This document shows, in pieces, positions 20,791-32,422 of a stretch of DNA of 64,000 nt; the first letter of the stretch is position 1, and every line of letters begins with the position of its first letter. The position numbers and the translations under genes were made by a program. Source of the DNA: Talaromyces rugulosus (taxonomy: Eukaryota; Ascomycota; Eurotiomycetes; Eurotiales; Trichocomaceae); NCBI RefSeq assembly GCF_013368755.1, contig NC_049564.1, forward strand, positions 2,426,001 to 2,490,000, written 5' to 3'. The notes under the pieces are model-generated. The model ran no database searches, was not told the DNA's origin, and saw nothing but the letters and a program-made list of their open reading frames with translations.

Positions 20791-21377
20791 ATATGTAAGA
20801 TATCAATTGATGCTATATTGGTTCACCTTTTTCATTCAGAGAGGAGAATTGATTGTTTTTTTATGCTGGTACAATACATGTTCTATCTTCGACACACACC
20901 TCCTGTACCTCTCCCCGATTCACAGCTTTTGTTCTTCAATGTTAGTGGTAAATGTACAACGAGAAGGAAGAAGACATCTTCCAGGTCATAGCCGCAGCCC
21001 CTTCTCCCTCTCTAGCAATCCTGTAAAATCGAATTGGTTCTTAACAAGAAAAAGAACTGATGTAAATAAAAATCTAATTATGAAAACAAAACGAAAAAAA
21101 GAAAAGAAACTCCGGGCAATGCACGTTCCTCGTTATAAAAGAATAAAAAGGAAGAACACGCTCTTTCTTTCTGTTATGCCAAACCTTTCAACCTCCATTA
21201 TTGAGTAAAACCAAGATGCAAGGACATAAACAGAAAGGAAACAATCATGAGAAGAAAAAGGTAGTAAATCGAATATGTACTGAAATCAAAGGAAGCTAGG
21301 CCGGTAACAAATGACACATGTCATGCCATTATTCAAGACTTCGACAGAAAGCAAAAAAAAAATCGAGCAGACTTTAA
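20791..21377. other. Host intergenic DNA downstream of pim1
   Basis: AT-rich sequence with A-runs; no gene seen. It should hold the pim1 3' UTR and the Starship insertion site. Confidence 0.6.
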
Positions 21378-24300
21378 CTAATCGTCATCGTCGTGCTTCT
21401 TGTTCTGTTGGTCTGCATCGGCTGGTTTGGCGAGTTGTGATTTCCACATATTGTTTGCGGCTTCCTTGTCGAGATCGGCAAATACAATGTTGAAGACGTC
21501 CGAGTACCAGTTAACAGCATGGCCTTCGATGCCTTCTTTGATATTCTATTGATTTTGTTAGGCTAGTTCCATTTCACAAGTCTTTTTTGGTGTGTTCTTA
21601 CCTCTGGTAGTTCAAGCCAGTCTGACATGTTGTCGGCGGGGAAGAGGACCTTCTTGGCTCCGGCTCGGCGAGCTGCAACAGTCTTCTCGCGGAGTCCTCC
21701 AATACGAAGTACTTTGCCAGTCACAGTCAATTCACCCGTCATGGCGATCGTAGGATCAAGAGGTCGGTTGAATGCAAGTGAAAGAAGAGAAGTGGCCATT
21801 GTTATACCAGCAGATGGACCTAGGATGAAAAATTAGACATCAGTTTTGTTTTGAGTAAGGGGGGATATATTCTTACCATCTTTCTGTACCGCGCCCTCGG
21901 GGCAGTGGAGATGTACTCGTGCCTTCTCAAAGAATCGATTCTCTGGGAAGTCCTTGGCCATGATAGACTTGGAAAACGAGTACGCAATCTGCGTAGACTC
22001 TTTCATCACATTCATCAGATTACCAGTGGTCTCAAAGCCAGGACGGGAGTGATATGTGAGGGCATTCTCGAGAATTGATTCAACATAAAGCGCAGCTCCT
22101 CCCATACTCGTCCAAGCCAGTCCCATTGTAACACCTGGTGGGAAAGTGTCGTAAAGGCGGTCTGATGTGAATACCGGTGGGCCGACAAAGTCTTTCAGAG
22201 AATCCTTGCCGATGCTGACGTGCACGCTTTCCGGTACTTGTAATGCAACCCGTGGAACCTCGGCCCTGGCCTTTTCAGGCTCGATGAGAACGTCCTGGGG
22301 GTCGATATTTTCTTTATCAGCTTCCTCCTTTGCACTCTTCCCTTCCTCGGTCAATGCTTGTTCCTCTGATAAAACGTCTTCGCCAAGATCTTGAACAATC
22401 TTCAAGGCAGCTTTTCGATAAACCTTTTCGATTTGCTTCTTTAGATTTCGAACACCACTCTCGCGGCAGTACGACTTGATCAATTCCTCGATAGAATCCT
22501 TTTCCAACTGGACATCAACGTCTTTCAACCCGCTAAGTTCCTTGGCTGCAGGAGCAAGGTATTTCTCGGCAATGGCCATTTTCTCGTCAGACACATAGCC
22601 TGACAGTTCAATCAACTCCATACGATCTAGCAACGGCCGGGGAATCGTATCAGTCACGTTTGCCGTACAGACAAACAAAACCTTGGAAAGGTCAACCGGT
22701 ATATCCATGTAGTGATCAAGGAAAGATGAGTTCTGCTCAGGGTCAAGCAGTTCAAGGAGTGCGGAAGATGGATCGCCCTGGTGACCCCGTCCAATCTTGT
22801 CGACTTCATCGATCAGGATGAGTGGATTCTCAGTCTGGCATTTCTTCAAAGCTTGGATAATCCGGCCAGGAAGTGCTCCAACATAGGTACGTCGGTGACC
22901 CTTGATCTCCGCAACATCTGTCAGACCTCCCACAGAGAATCTGTAGTATTGCCTATTGAGCGCACGAGCAATAGACTTGCCAATACTAGTTTTTCCTACA
23001 CCAGGAGGACCGACCAAGCAAAGGATTTTACCTTCAACCGACCCACGAAGCTTTCCAACGGCAATGAACTCCAGAATCCGGTCTTTGACATCCTTTAATC
23101 CATAATGGTCCTCGTCCAAAACAGACATGGCATTTTTGATGCCAAAGTTTTCCACGCTCTTCTGTCCCCACGGTATTTGTGTAAGCCAGTCGAGGTAGTT
23201 TCGCGTAACGTTGAATTCAGAAGCAGCAGGCTCCAGGTGAGCGAGTTTATTCAACTCTTCATCAAAAACCTTCTTGACGGCTTCTGGCATAGCCAGTTTC
23301 CCCGCCTTTTCTCTGAATTTCTCAACAAGCTTGTCCTTGCCATCGGATTCGATGCCCAGTTCCCTCTTGATTCCCTTCATCTGCTCCATCAGCCAGTACT
23401 CGCGCTGGCGCTTTTGGATCTTGGCTTCGACATCCTTGGAAATCTTAGACTGGAGTTGTGCGTTGATCAACTCCTTCTTCAAAACAACGAGAGCCTTGGG
23501 AAGCCTATCTTCCACATTCATTGATTCAAGAACTTCTTGCATTTCCTGTGCTTCGCCGGCCGAGACTGCAGCAGCAAAATCGGCTAATTTGCCCGGTTCA
23601 TCGCCGAGATTACCGGGGAAGTGGTCTGTTGCAAAGGCCGAGATTTGGTCGCGGAATAATGGGTTCAGCTGCACAATTTCTTTGCAAACGTTGACAATTT
23701 CGCTAGTCACAGCTCGAATAATCGGGCTCTTCTTGTCGACAGCTTCTTCTGTGAGATTTTCGACATTGGCAAGGCTGACTGAATGTTTGCGCAAGAAAGA
23801 AGTTGGTTCGTAAAGGTTTGACCCTTTCCACTGTTGCTGCTCTACGGAGGATTCTTCGAAGCTTGCAACAACATCTCCGCTCTTTTCCGTGACGGCCTTT
23901 GGCGTGGGCGGTTCGACAGCGCCAGTGCGCGATGGATCATTTGGAGCCAACAAAGAAGACATTTTGATTCTTCGATGCGGATACAAAACGGCCGTAAGAC
24001 CTTCGTCCGACTTGATCGGGTAGACAGAGGTGATCTGAGCAAAAACACCAACATCGTGGACTTCGTCTAAATTCTCGATGACATCACCATCGGCATCGTC
24101 GTTTTTGAAAAGAAAAGCTCCGACATATGGTTGGCCCCGTTTCATCATGTCTTGTATAGCTGCTGCAACGTTGGGGTCTCTCACGGTAATAGCTTTATAG
24201 AACCCAGGGAACAATGGACGCCGGGCAATCGGAATAGCCATGACCTGGGGGTAGACATCTGGAACAAACGGCTTCTGCAAAGCCTTGTCCCCTTTCTTGC

Positions 24301-24844
24301 CTTTCTTGCCTCCATCGTCTCCGCTGCTGCCGCCGCTCGGCTTCGAGTCTGAACCTCCACCGGAAACAGGGATCGGGGAAGGCGAATTCGAATCGGATTT
24401 GCTGTCTCGAGCTTTGCGCTGCGAATCGGCGTTGGAGCTCTTTTTCGTATCTTCTACAGCCTCTTGGTTTTCCTTGTCCGTGTTGTTGCTCTTGTCCTTT
24501 CGCCGACCGGACGTCTCTGCAGTTGCTTGTGCGGAGCCTTGCTTGTCCGCCGCATCGCCAGACTTCCGCCGGACCTCAGCGGACTTGGTCGGAGTCTTTC
24601 CCTCCTTGCTGCGATCGCTGTTCTCGGGTTCATCGGGGGGGTCGTCTGGCTTGTCTTTCCGTCGAATGGAGCTCGAGGAGAAGGATCGAGGAGCGGCGAT
24701 GGAGCGCTGCACCAGCCTCGCATCACTGAGTAATGATCGCGCATTTGCAAAACTCTGGACTGGTAGTGGGCATGGCCTAGGCACCACGTAGCGTGGCGCA
24801 CGATGGAGTGCGACTCTCCATGATATGATCTGGCCTCGAAGCAT
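21378..24844 (-). CDS. pim1: Mitochondrial Lon protease homologue Pim1, 1117 aa
   Basis: Exons 24844-21877, 21819-21602 and 21545-21378; introns 57 and 56 bp. An Arg/Ser-rich N-terminus ([29 protein letters not shown]) fits a mitochondrial presequence, followed by a charged low-complexity linker (about residues 60-190). The Lon substrate-binding domain starts at [17 protein letters not shown]. The AAA+ module has Walker [10 protein letters not shown] and Walker [10 protein letters not shown]. The protease domain has the catalytic Ser in GPSAGITM (about 992) and the Lys in GGLREK (about 1035), the Ser-Lys dyad of Lon. The length matches fungal Pim1. It degrades misfolded matrix proteins and supports mtDNA maintenance. 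It diverges from mdj1 across a 423-bp shared promoter, which fits their joint role in matrix protein quality control. The Starship end lies about 590 bp past its stop codon. Confidence 0.97.
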
Positions 24845-25267
24845 GCTCTATGATGCTGTGCGAATTGAGAGCAGGGCACCGGCTGGCCCCACAGGCTTCA
24901 GAGATTCGCAGGAACTAGGTTATAGATAAAAGGAAACGAGAACAAGAGGCGCACAAGTCAGTCGGGGAACAAAAGGGATGGTTCTGGGTTTGGGGGGAGA
25001 ATAATCTCCAAGCTCTGGCGGCTGTCTGATAAATCAACATGCTGCGACCTCCGAAAGTCGGGGAACCTCTGAGATCATGGCGGCGTTTTGGTTTTTCCGC
25101 GTTCCGCGTTGTCCTCGGGAAACTTTTTCAAGGAAGCTTCCATCAATGTCCAAGTTCACTGCTGGGTCGATTGCACTAATTCAACACTTTTATCGAAAAG
25201 GCGACACCTGCAATCGACTGCTACGTCTGCGCTTTTTCTATTCTCGACTGGGTAAACTGGGAGCGAC
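24845..25267. promoter_or_regulatory. Shared divergent promoter of pim1 and mdj1 with heat-shock-element-like sites
   Basis: At 25127-25140 the sequence TTCAAGGAAGCTTC contains a GAAnnTTC inverted pair (25133-25140) with another TTC one base out of the ideal register. At 25095-25104 there are two TTC units seven bases apart. Inverted nGAAn pentamers are the binding sites of heat-shock factor. Both flanking genes encode mitochondrial stress proteins, so heat-shock control is plausible but not shown. Confidence 0.45.
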
Positions 25268-27075
25268 ATGGGCGCAACACACACGGGACTGCCCAAGGCA
25301 GTAGCTCTACCGACAAGAATCCTCATCCGGGCGCCGCGTACACGCAATGGAAACAGTCCCTGTATTTCGCAGCAGGCGAACCCTCGCTCCTTTCATAGCC
25401 AGGGGTCTTGCTCTCCTCCCAAACGGCCATTCAATGGGCCGCGGTCATTCAATGACGTAGGCCGGATTAAGGTGAGCGTTTTCATCAAACTACATCCCGT
25501 GAGAACTAAGCTAACTTGTCGTTTTGTGGCACCAGACATTCCATACATCTTCTATGCTGCAGGCGATGAAAGATCCTTACAGCGTCTTGGGCCTCAGCAA
25601 GGGTGCCTCTGCAGGCGACATCAAAAAAGCCTATTATGGATTAGCCAAAAAATACCACCCCGACACGAACAAGGAACCCGGCGCCAAGGACAAATTCGCG
25701 GAAGCCCAGTCAGCATATGAGCTGCTTTCAGACACGCAAAAGAAAGAAACATATGATCGATATGGCTCTGCGGCATTCGATCAAAGCGGAGGATTCGACC
25801 CGAACGCGGCTAGCGGCGGCAATCCATTTGCCGGTGCAGGTGGTTTCGGCGGATTCGGAGGCGGTTTTGGAGGAGGTGGATTTGGAGGAGGATTTGGAGC
25901 TGATATCAACTTTGATGATTTGTTTGGTGCGTTTGCCGGAGGTGCTCGACGTGGTGGGAGGAGACGCGCATCGCCTCATGAATCCATCCTTGTAGGGGAG
26001 GATATCGAGGTCCAGACCAATATATCGTTTATGGAAGCGGCAAAGGGAGCTGGAAAGGATATCTTCGTCACGCCGCTAGTACAGTGCAATACCTGTACTG
26101 GAAGTGGACTCAAGAAAGGCGCGAAACGAACACAGTGCAAGTCATGTAATGGCTCAGGCACTCGGGTGCACTTTATGCAGGGTGGTTTCCAACTGGCTAG
26201 CACGTGTGACGTTTGCAATGGGTCCGGAATGGTTACCCCTCGTGGTTCCGACTGTGGTACATGTAGTGGTCAAGGCGTGGTCCGGGATCGCCGCACTGTT
26301 CACGTTGATATCCCTGGAGGAGTAGAGGATGGTATGAGACTCCGAGTCGCCGGCGAGGGTGACTCTCCTCCAACCGGCTCTGCAGATGTTGGTGTTCGCA
26401 CGCAACGCGGAGACCTTTATGTCTCTATTCGCGTCGCGCCAGACCACCGCTTCAGCCGGTCTGGCTCGGATATTCTCTACACCTCTTCTCTTCCTCTGAC
26501 TACTGCTTTACTGGGAGGAGAGGCCACAGTACCAACCCTTGATGGCGAAGTGAAAGTGAAGGTTGCCACAGGCACTGGCACTGGCGACCGAATTACGCTC
26601 ACAGGGATGGGAATGCGAAAACTGGGCAGTCGAGGCCGCGGCTTGAGTGCTTCTGGCGACTTGCGTGTCGAATTCAAGGTCCAGATGCCGAAATACTTGA
26701 GTGAAAACCAGAGGACCATTCTCGAAGTCCTTGCTGATGAGATGGGTGACAAGACTGCCAAGCGGGTTATGAACGTGGGCAAGGACAAGTGAGTGATGTT
26801 CTCTGGCATGTAAAAAGTAACCACTAACAATATGAAAAAGCAATCAACCACCCAGCTCCGGTAATGGCTCGGGCTCGGGCTCTGCCTCTACAGGACCCTC
26901 GAGTGACTCTTTCAAGTCCGAAGGCTTCCTCAAATCCGCATGGCATCGCCTCACGAACAATACCAAAGCAGACGGCGAAAAAGCACCCGAACCGCCCAAA
27001 ACTCCCAAAACGCCCAAAAAGGATACACCAGCGTCTGATTCGGATGAGCCCAAGAAGGCTTCTGGATCTGGTTAA
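25268..27075 (+). CDS. mdj1: Mitochondrial DnaJ (Hsp40) co-chaperone Mdj1, 563 aa
   Basis: Exons 25268-25471, 25536-26788 and 26841-27075; introns 64 and 52 bp in phase. Exon 1 gives an Arg/Ser-rich presequence ([16 protein letters not shown]). The J domain follows ([21 protein letters not shown] with the HPD tripeptide), then a Gly/Phe-rich linker and four CxxCxGxG zinc repeats ([32 protein letters not shown]), then the C-terminal substrate domain ([15 protein letters not shown]). The extra tail is low-complexity ([19 protein letters not shown]). Type I DnaJ proteins stimulate matrix Hsp70 (Ssc1) for folding of imported proteins and work with the Lon protease encoded next door. Start chosen because it supplies the targeting sequence and keeps phase. 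Confidence 0.95.
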
Positions 27076-28098
27076 ACAGGTGTTCTTTTTTTTTCCTTTC
27101 TAATTTTCTGTGCTTTTACCATCTTTCACCTGGACAAAAATCATTTACTCATAGCGCTGGCGAGTTTGTTGACCTGGCTTCTTCCGGCGGGCATTATATT
27201 TTCTTCACCTACTGTTGTTCGAAAGTTTTAGGATGTAATATATTATTAGATAGGCGGAGACTCCGCGAGTTCTGTTGTACATTATTAGCAGCATCAGAAA
27301 AATCTCCTACGTTGGTTTGATGGTCGTTATTAGTAAGACTCGAGTAGATCCTTACTACTAGTACTCCGTAAATGCCAAATGGTATATAGACCAGCCCAAT
27401 CACGCCCCGCGCTTTGCAAGACACATCTTGGCAAGCACCGACAGACAGACGTATGAACAGGCCACAAGCCTAAGACCAGGCTTTGGGCATTGGTTGGCGC
27501 CGCGCAGGGGCGTGACGGCGGCTCCCTAGGTGCAGGGTGACGTCCAACCAGAAGGCCTATCAAGGCCCTTTGCACGGTGTTGAGCCTGTTGACCTGCAGG
27601 CGCCTATGCCGGAAAACGTGAAGACTGATCGGCGTCCGTTGAGCTGATTCTGGAGTCTGGTCTGATAGGTATTAGCTTCTTCACACGCTATCGTGCTTTT
27701 GGATTCGCCTCTTGTCGAATGAATGGGCGACTGTCCAACACTTCCCGCCCATATATAAACCGCAGCGCCTTTCGGGTACGTGCCGCCGCTGGAGAACAGT
27801 AAACGCAGCCACAGCAAGGCCATGCAACAGAAAGGACAGGTAATATTCACGCTAGGCAGCAGAATTGTTTCGACCGAGAGAGTATTGCGGTTGGGAGAAT
27901 AACACGGCGGTGTTGGTTGTTCTTTTCTCTCCTGCCTAGTTAAACTACCCCACACCGGTTGACTCGTCCCGCCTGACGTATCTCAGTCAACAACAGTTCA
28001 AACCAGTCAACTTCATCTGTTGCCCTCTCCTTCCACCCCCTGTTTTCACCTTTTTATCGATCGCGATAGGAGCTTCTGCTCCTATCTTCATTTCCATC
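27076..28098. promoter_or_regulatory. mdj1-bro1 intergenic region with TATA-like element
   Basis: No gene found. A TATA-like ATATATAAAC occurs at 27751-27760, about 340 bp before the bro1 ATG. A TACTCCGTA motif lies at 27362-27370. Confidence 0.4.
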
Positions 28099-31000
28099 AT
28101 GGTCCAGTCACCGATGATTTCGTGTCCGCTGAAGCAGACCACCGAGATTGACTGGATCCAGCCACTCAAGGACTACATTCGCTCTGCTTACGGCGACGAT
28201 CCGGACCGATATCACGAGGAATGCGCGACCCTGAACCGCCTGCGCCAGGACATGCGCGGTGCTGGGAAGGATACTGCATCGGGCAGAGATCTTTTATATC
28301 GATACTACGGGCAGCTCGAGCTACTGGACCTTCGGTTCCCTGTCGACGAGAACCATATCAAGATATCGTTTATCTGGTGAGTTACACAGGGGTTCTTTTT
28401 TTTTTGTTGGTGTTGGAGGGCACTAAATGACGGGTCAACTTTCTAGGTACGATGCTTTTACCAACAAGTCTACCTCGCAATACTCGCTTGCTTTTGAGAA
28501 AGCGTCGATTCTATTCAACATTTCCGCCGTCCTGTCATGCCATGCCGCGAACCAGAACCGAGCCGAGGACGCCGGCGTCAAGACAGCGTATCACTCATTC
28601 CAGGCATCGGCCGGCATGTTTACGTATATCAACGAAAACTTTCTACACGCGCCTTCTACAGACTTGAGTCGGACTACCGTCAAGGCCCTTATCCACATCA
28701 CGCTCGCCCAGGCACAGGAAGTTTTTTTGGAGAAACAAACCACAGATGGCAAGAAGGCCGCTTTCCTGGCAAAGCTGGCCAGTCAGTCGTCATATCTATA
28801 TTCGCAGGCCGTGGATACGGCACACGAGTACATTAGCAAAGGCATATTCGACAAAACCTGGGCTACGATGGTGCAAGCCAAGGCATCGCACCTCGCCTCG
28901 GTTGCGAGTTACTACCAGGCTCTAGCTGATACGGAAAGCGGTTCTCACGGTGTTGCTATTGCAAGATTACAGCTTTCTGAGAAATTGAGCGCTTCCGCTG
29001 CAACACATTGCAAGTCGTTTCCTTCTTCAATGCCTGCAAGCTCGCATCTCGCGCCAGATGCTGGGAGTTCCTTGGTGGAGCTGGTCAAAAAGCACCAGGC
29101 TGCAGTTCAAGAGAAGGTTGTGTCGTTAGTCAAGGACAATGACTTTATTTATCATCAACCTGTTCCTAGCGAAGCTGGTCTGTCGGCCGTTGCCAAACTG
29201 CCCGCGGCCAAGGCTATCCCAGTCAGCGAGTTATACCAGGGACAGGACATTCAGCGCATCATTGGGCCCGATATCTTCCAGAAGCTGGTTCCAATGTCGG
29301 TAACCGAATCGTCCAGTTTATATGACGAAGAAAAGGCCAAATTAATCCGCGCCGAGACAGAAAAGGTTGAGACGGCTAATGGAGAGATGGCAGCCAGTCT
29401 GGACTACTTGAAACTTCCGGGCAGCTTGAACATACTCAAAGGGGGTATGGATCAGGAGGTGACGGTAGACGAAGAATTTAGCGGATGGTGCGAGGAAATG
29501 GCAGGGCACCAGGGGTTTCATAGGATTCTGGATGAGCTTCAAGACAGCAAGGCGATAGTTCTCGAGGTACTCGGTCAATGCTCAAGGCAACTGGATATGG
29601 AGGAGAGCGTGTGTGAAAAGATGCGGTCAAAATACGGAGCAGATTGGACACAACAGCCCAGCTCGCGACTGACCGCGACGCTGCGGAGCGACATACGGAG
29701 TTTACGCGATACGACTAACGAGGCGAGTGCCAGCGACGCGCAGTTGAATGCGACGTTGAACCAGTACGAGGCCGACTTTGACGAGATGCGTTCGGCGGGA
29801 GAGACGGACGAGGCGGATGTTTTGTATCAGCGCGCGATGCTCAAAGCAGGCTCGAGACAAAAGTCTCGCAATGGGCATTCGACTCCGTTTTCTCCAGAGG
29901 GCAGTCTGCTCGACGATGTGGAAGATGACGGCAGTGCTACGGTAGCAGAGCAGATTAGCAAGGTAGAGGAGTTTTTGAAGAAGCTCAATCTTGTAAAGCG
30001 CGAGCGAACTCAAGTGCTGAAAGACTTGAAGGAAAAGGTAAGTTTTATTCAGTTAGAGAGGTGAATATTTCGTCTTAACTTTTATCAGGTTCACGAGGAT
30101 GATATAACTAGCGTGCTTATTTTGAACAAAAAGTCACTGGGGAGCGGACAGGAACAGCAGCTGTTTCAGGCAGAACTAGAAAAATTCCGACCATACCAAA
30201 ACCGCATCATCAAGTCGAATCATACACAGTCGACGCTGATGAAGGAACTCACGAGGACATATGGCGATCTCTTGCAGGACAAACGGGTGCGGTCAGAGCA
30301 GTCGAAATACGAAACGATAACCCGGCAGAGAAACACGGTCATGGCGCGGTACAAGAAAATTTACACGGCGTTTCAAGAGCTGGTCTCTGGAGTGTCGCAA
30401 GCGCAAAAGTTTTACGACGAGATGCGAGATACCGTGGACAATCTACGGAAAAACGTCGACACGTTTGTGAGCAACCGGCGGTCCGAGGGCGCGCAGCTGC
30501 TCAATCAGATAGAGCAGGACAAGTCCAGCAGTGCCTCTGGGCAGGAGGATCGAGAACGAGAGAAACTTAGACAGCTGATGGAGCGTCTGTCGACGGAGCC
30601 AGCGCCATCATCGACCTCGCCAACGAAGCAGCTACAACAGCAACAACAACAACTACAACAACAATCATCACGGCCATCTCATTCGAGCGGAACAAGATCA
30701 CCTCCGGCTCCATCACCTCAATACCCTTCAGTCACAACGGGGGCACCTCCTCCATCCCAATCCCCAGCTCCATACGGCCAATATATGCCGCCAGGTGCGA
30801 TGGCAGGCTACTACGCGCCAGCATTCCAACAGGGAGCCGCAGCACCGCTCTCTGGGGGGTACAACCCAATGGCATACCCATACCAAACGCCAGTCTCACC
30901 ACCTCCAAACCAGCAATACTACCCAGGAACATCAACCACACCCGTTCCTTATTCTACTAGTAGTACACCACACCCACCACCACCAGGGCCCTCACACACG

Positions 31001-31225
31001 CCCCAATTCATTCCGCCAGGTTATATCCCTCCTCCGCCACCGCCGCGTCCGTCAGAAACTCAGTATCCGGCGCAACCGTCAGGCGCTATGTATCCATCTG
31101 GTCCCGGGGGTTATGCGCAGACTCGGCCGTATGGGGCGAGTCAGCATCATCATCATAAGAACTCTCAGCCGCAGCCGTCGCCGGGGAATAATGACCCGTG
31201 GGCTGGGCTTAATGCATGGAAGTGA
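28099..31225 (+). CDS. bro1: BRO1-domain endosomal sorting protein Bro1, 1001 aa
   Basis: Exons 28099-28376, 28447-30037 and 30089-31225; introns 70 and 51 bp, phases consistent. The N-terminal BRO1 domain is clear (MISCPLKQTTEIDWIQPL, YYGQLELLDLRFPVDENH, YSLAFEKASILFNISAVLS). A helical V domain follows (YEADFDEMRSAGE, KKLNLVKRERTQVLKDLKE), then a Gln/Pro-rich tail after about residue 800 with poly-Gln, poly-Pro and Tyr/Pro-rich runs. The architecture is that of fungal Bro1 (Vps31), the ESCRT-III partner that recruits the ubiquitin protease Doa4 during multivesicular body sorting. The pH-signalling paralogue PalA/Rim20 is the alternative. I prefer Bro1 because of the close match of the opening to fungal Bro1, recalled from the family, not searched. 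Confidence 0.93.
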
Positions 31226-31533
31226 TTTTTTTTTTCTTTTTCTGTTTCTTTTTTTTTTTCCGTGGCTTGTTGTATGTCTCATAACCCATATGTAGGAGAA
31301 TAAACCATGGTTAGTTTATAAATGTAGTATCTTGTTTGATATCAACAATGAAGTTAGAATAGTTATATTATGTATTCCTGAAAGCAATTAACCGGATCGC
31401 AATCAATATACGTAAAAAATGTAAATGTATAAAAAATATATATCGCAAACGCCGACAAATGGGTATCAAACCAACAATTCCAAAATCTAACCAATCCCTA
31501 AAAAAAAAAAAAAAAACAAAAATAAAGAGAGAA
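31226..31533. other. Convergent 3' ends of bro1 and the SAP30-like gene
   Basis: T-rich then A-rich tracts typical of facing 3' UTRs; no gene seen. Confidence 0.5.
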
Positions 31534-32422
31534 TTATGGCTGAAACCGCAACCGAAACTCCCTCCCTTTCCCTTCCTCGCGCACTTTGTACAGAAATTGT
31601 GCAATGGCTTCTTGCTCCACCAGACCGGCGGCATTGAAATGCTTGCGCACGGCGAGCGCGAGATGGTCTTTGGAGATGCGGTTTTGGCTGTTGATTTGTT
31701 TGTGCAGGGTATCTTTTTTGTGTTTGTTTTTGTTGCTGTTGTTTTTGCTGTTGTTGTTATTGTTGTTTTCGGAGGGTTCATCTGCATTGCGTCTGCCGTT
31801 GTTGGTATTATTATTCGACCGTTCACTCGAGCTCATCACACTCGCACTTGAATTCGAACTCGACGACGTCGACGTTGACGCAGCAAGCGCCGCTCTGCGC
31901 GCGGCAATAGCTGTTGGCGAGCGCAGGCCAACGCCCGACGAAAGTAGCAGGCGCGAGATTGGGCGCGCGTATGCGCTGGGCGTGGAGAGTTTGTGGGCAT
32001 GGCGGTAGTCGTGGAGGAGCGAGAGGGGCATTTGGGACCAAGCGATCTGCTTCATTTTTTAGCTTTGTACTTTCAAAAAAAAAAAAAAAAAAGAATGCAA
32101 AAAAAAGGGAGAGGGAGCATACACTGGGTAAAGCGTCATCGCCAGTTTGACCGGCAGCACCAGCACCAGCACCACCAGCACCACCAGCAGATGCTGCTGA
32201 TGCTGCTGCTGCTGCTGCAGCGGCCGCGGCGCCCGTCGCTGCAGCGACTTTGAGATCTTTTACGGCACCGTTGGAAGGCGCAGAGGTATTGTTTCCAGTC
32301 GTCTTGCGAGATTTTGGACCAGGTTGTCTGTTACTGCTCGAATTGGCGCCTGCTGCAGCTGTGCCACTGGATGCTTCGGAGCGAGAGTCGTCTGCAGCTT
32401 GACGCTGGCGCGGGGGCGGCAT
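31534..32422 (-). CDS. sap30: SAP30-like subunit of the Sin3 histone deacetylase complex, 270 aa
   Basis: Exon 1 is 32422-32123 (MPPPRQRQAADDS start) and exon 2 is 32046-31534, joined by a 76-bp intron with long T and A runs. The first exon is low-complexity: Ser/Asn-rich, then a poly-Ala run and Gly/Ala pairs. The conserved part is in exon 2: MPLSLLHDYRHAHKLSTPSA, then SGVGLRSPTAIAARR, and the C-terminal SKDHLALAVRKHFN with QEAIAQFLYKVREEG. The last two blocks match the SAP30 Sin3-binding domain pattern (..L..AVRKHFN...V.E...I..FLY.V). SAP30 bridges Sin3 and Rpd3-type deacetylases, acting in repression. A long Asn run in exon 2 (NNNNNNSKNNSNKNKHKK) separates the blocks. Identity rests on the domain pattern recalled from the family; an alternative Sin3-complex subunit cannot be excluded. 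Confidence 0.72.
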
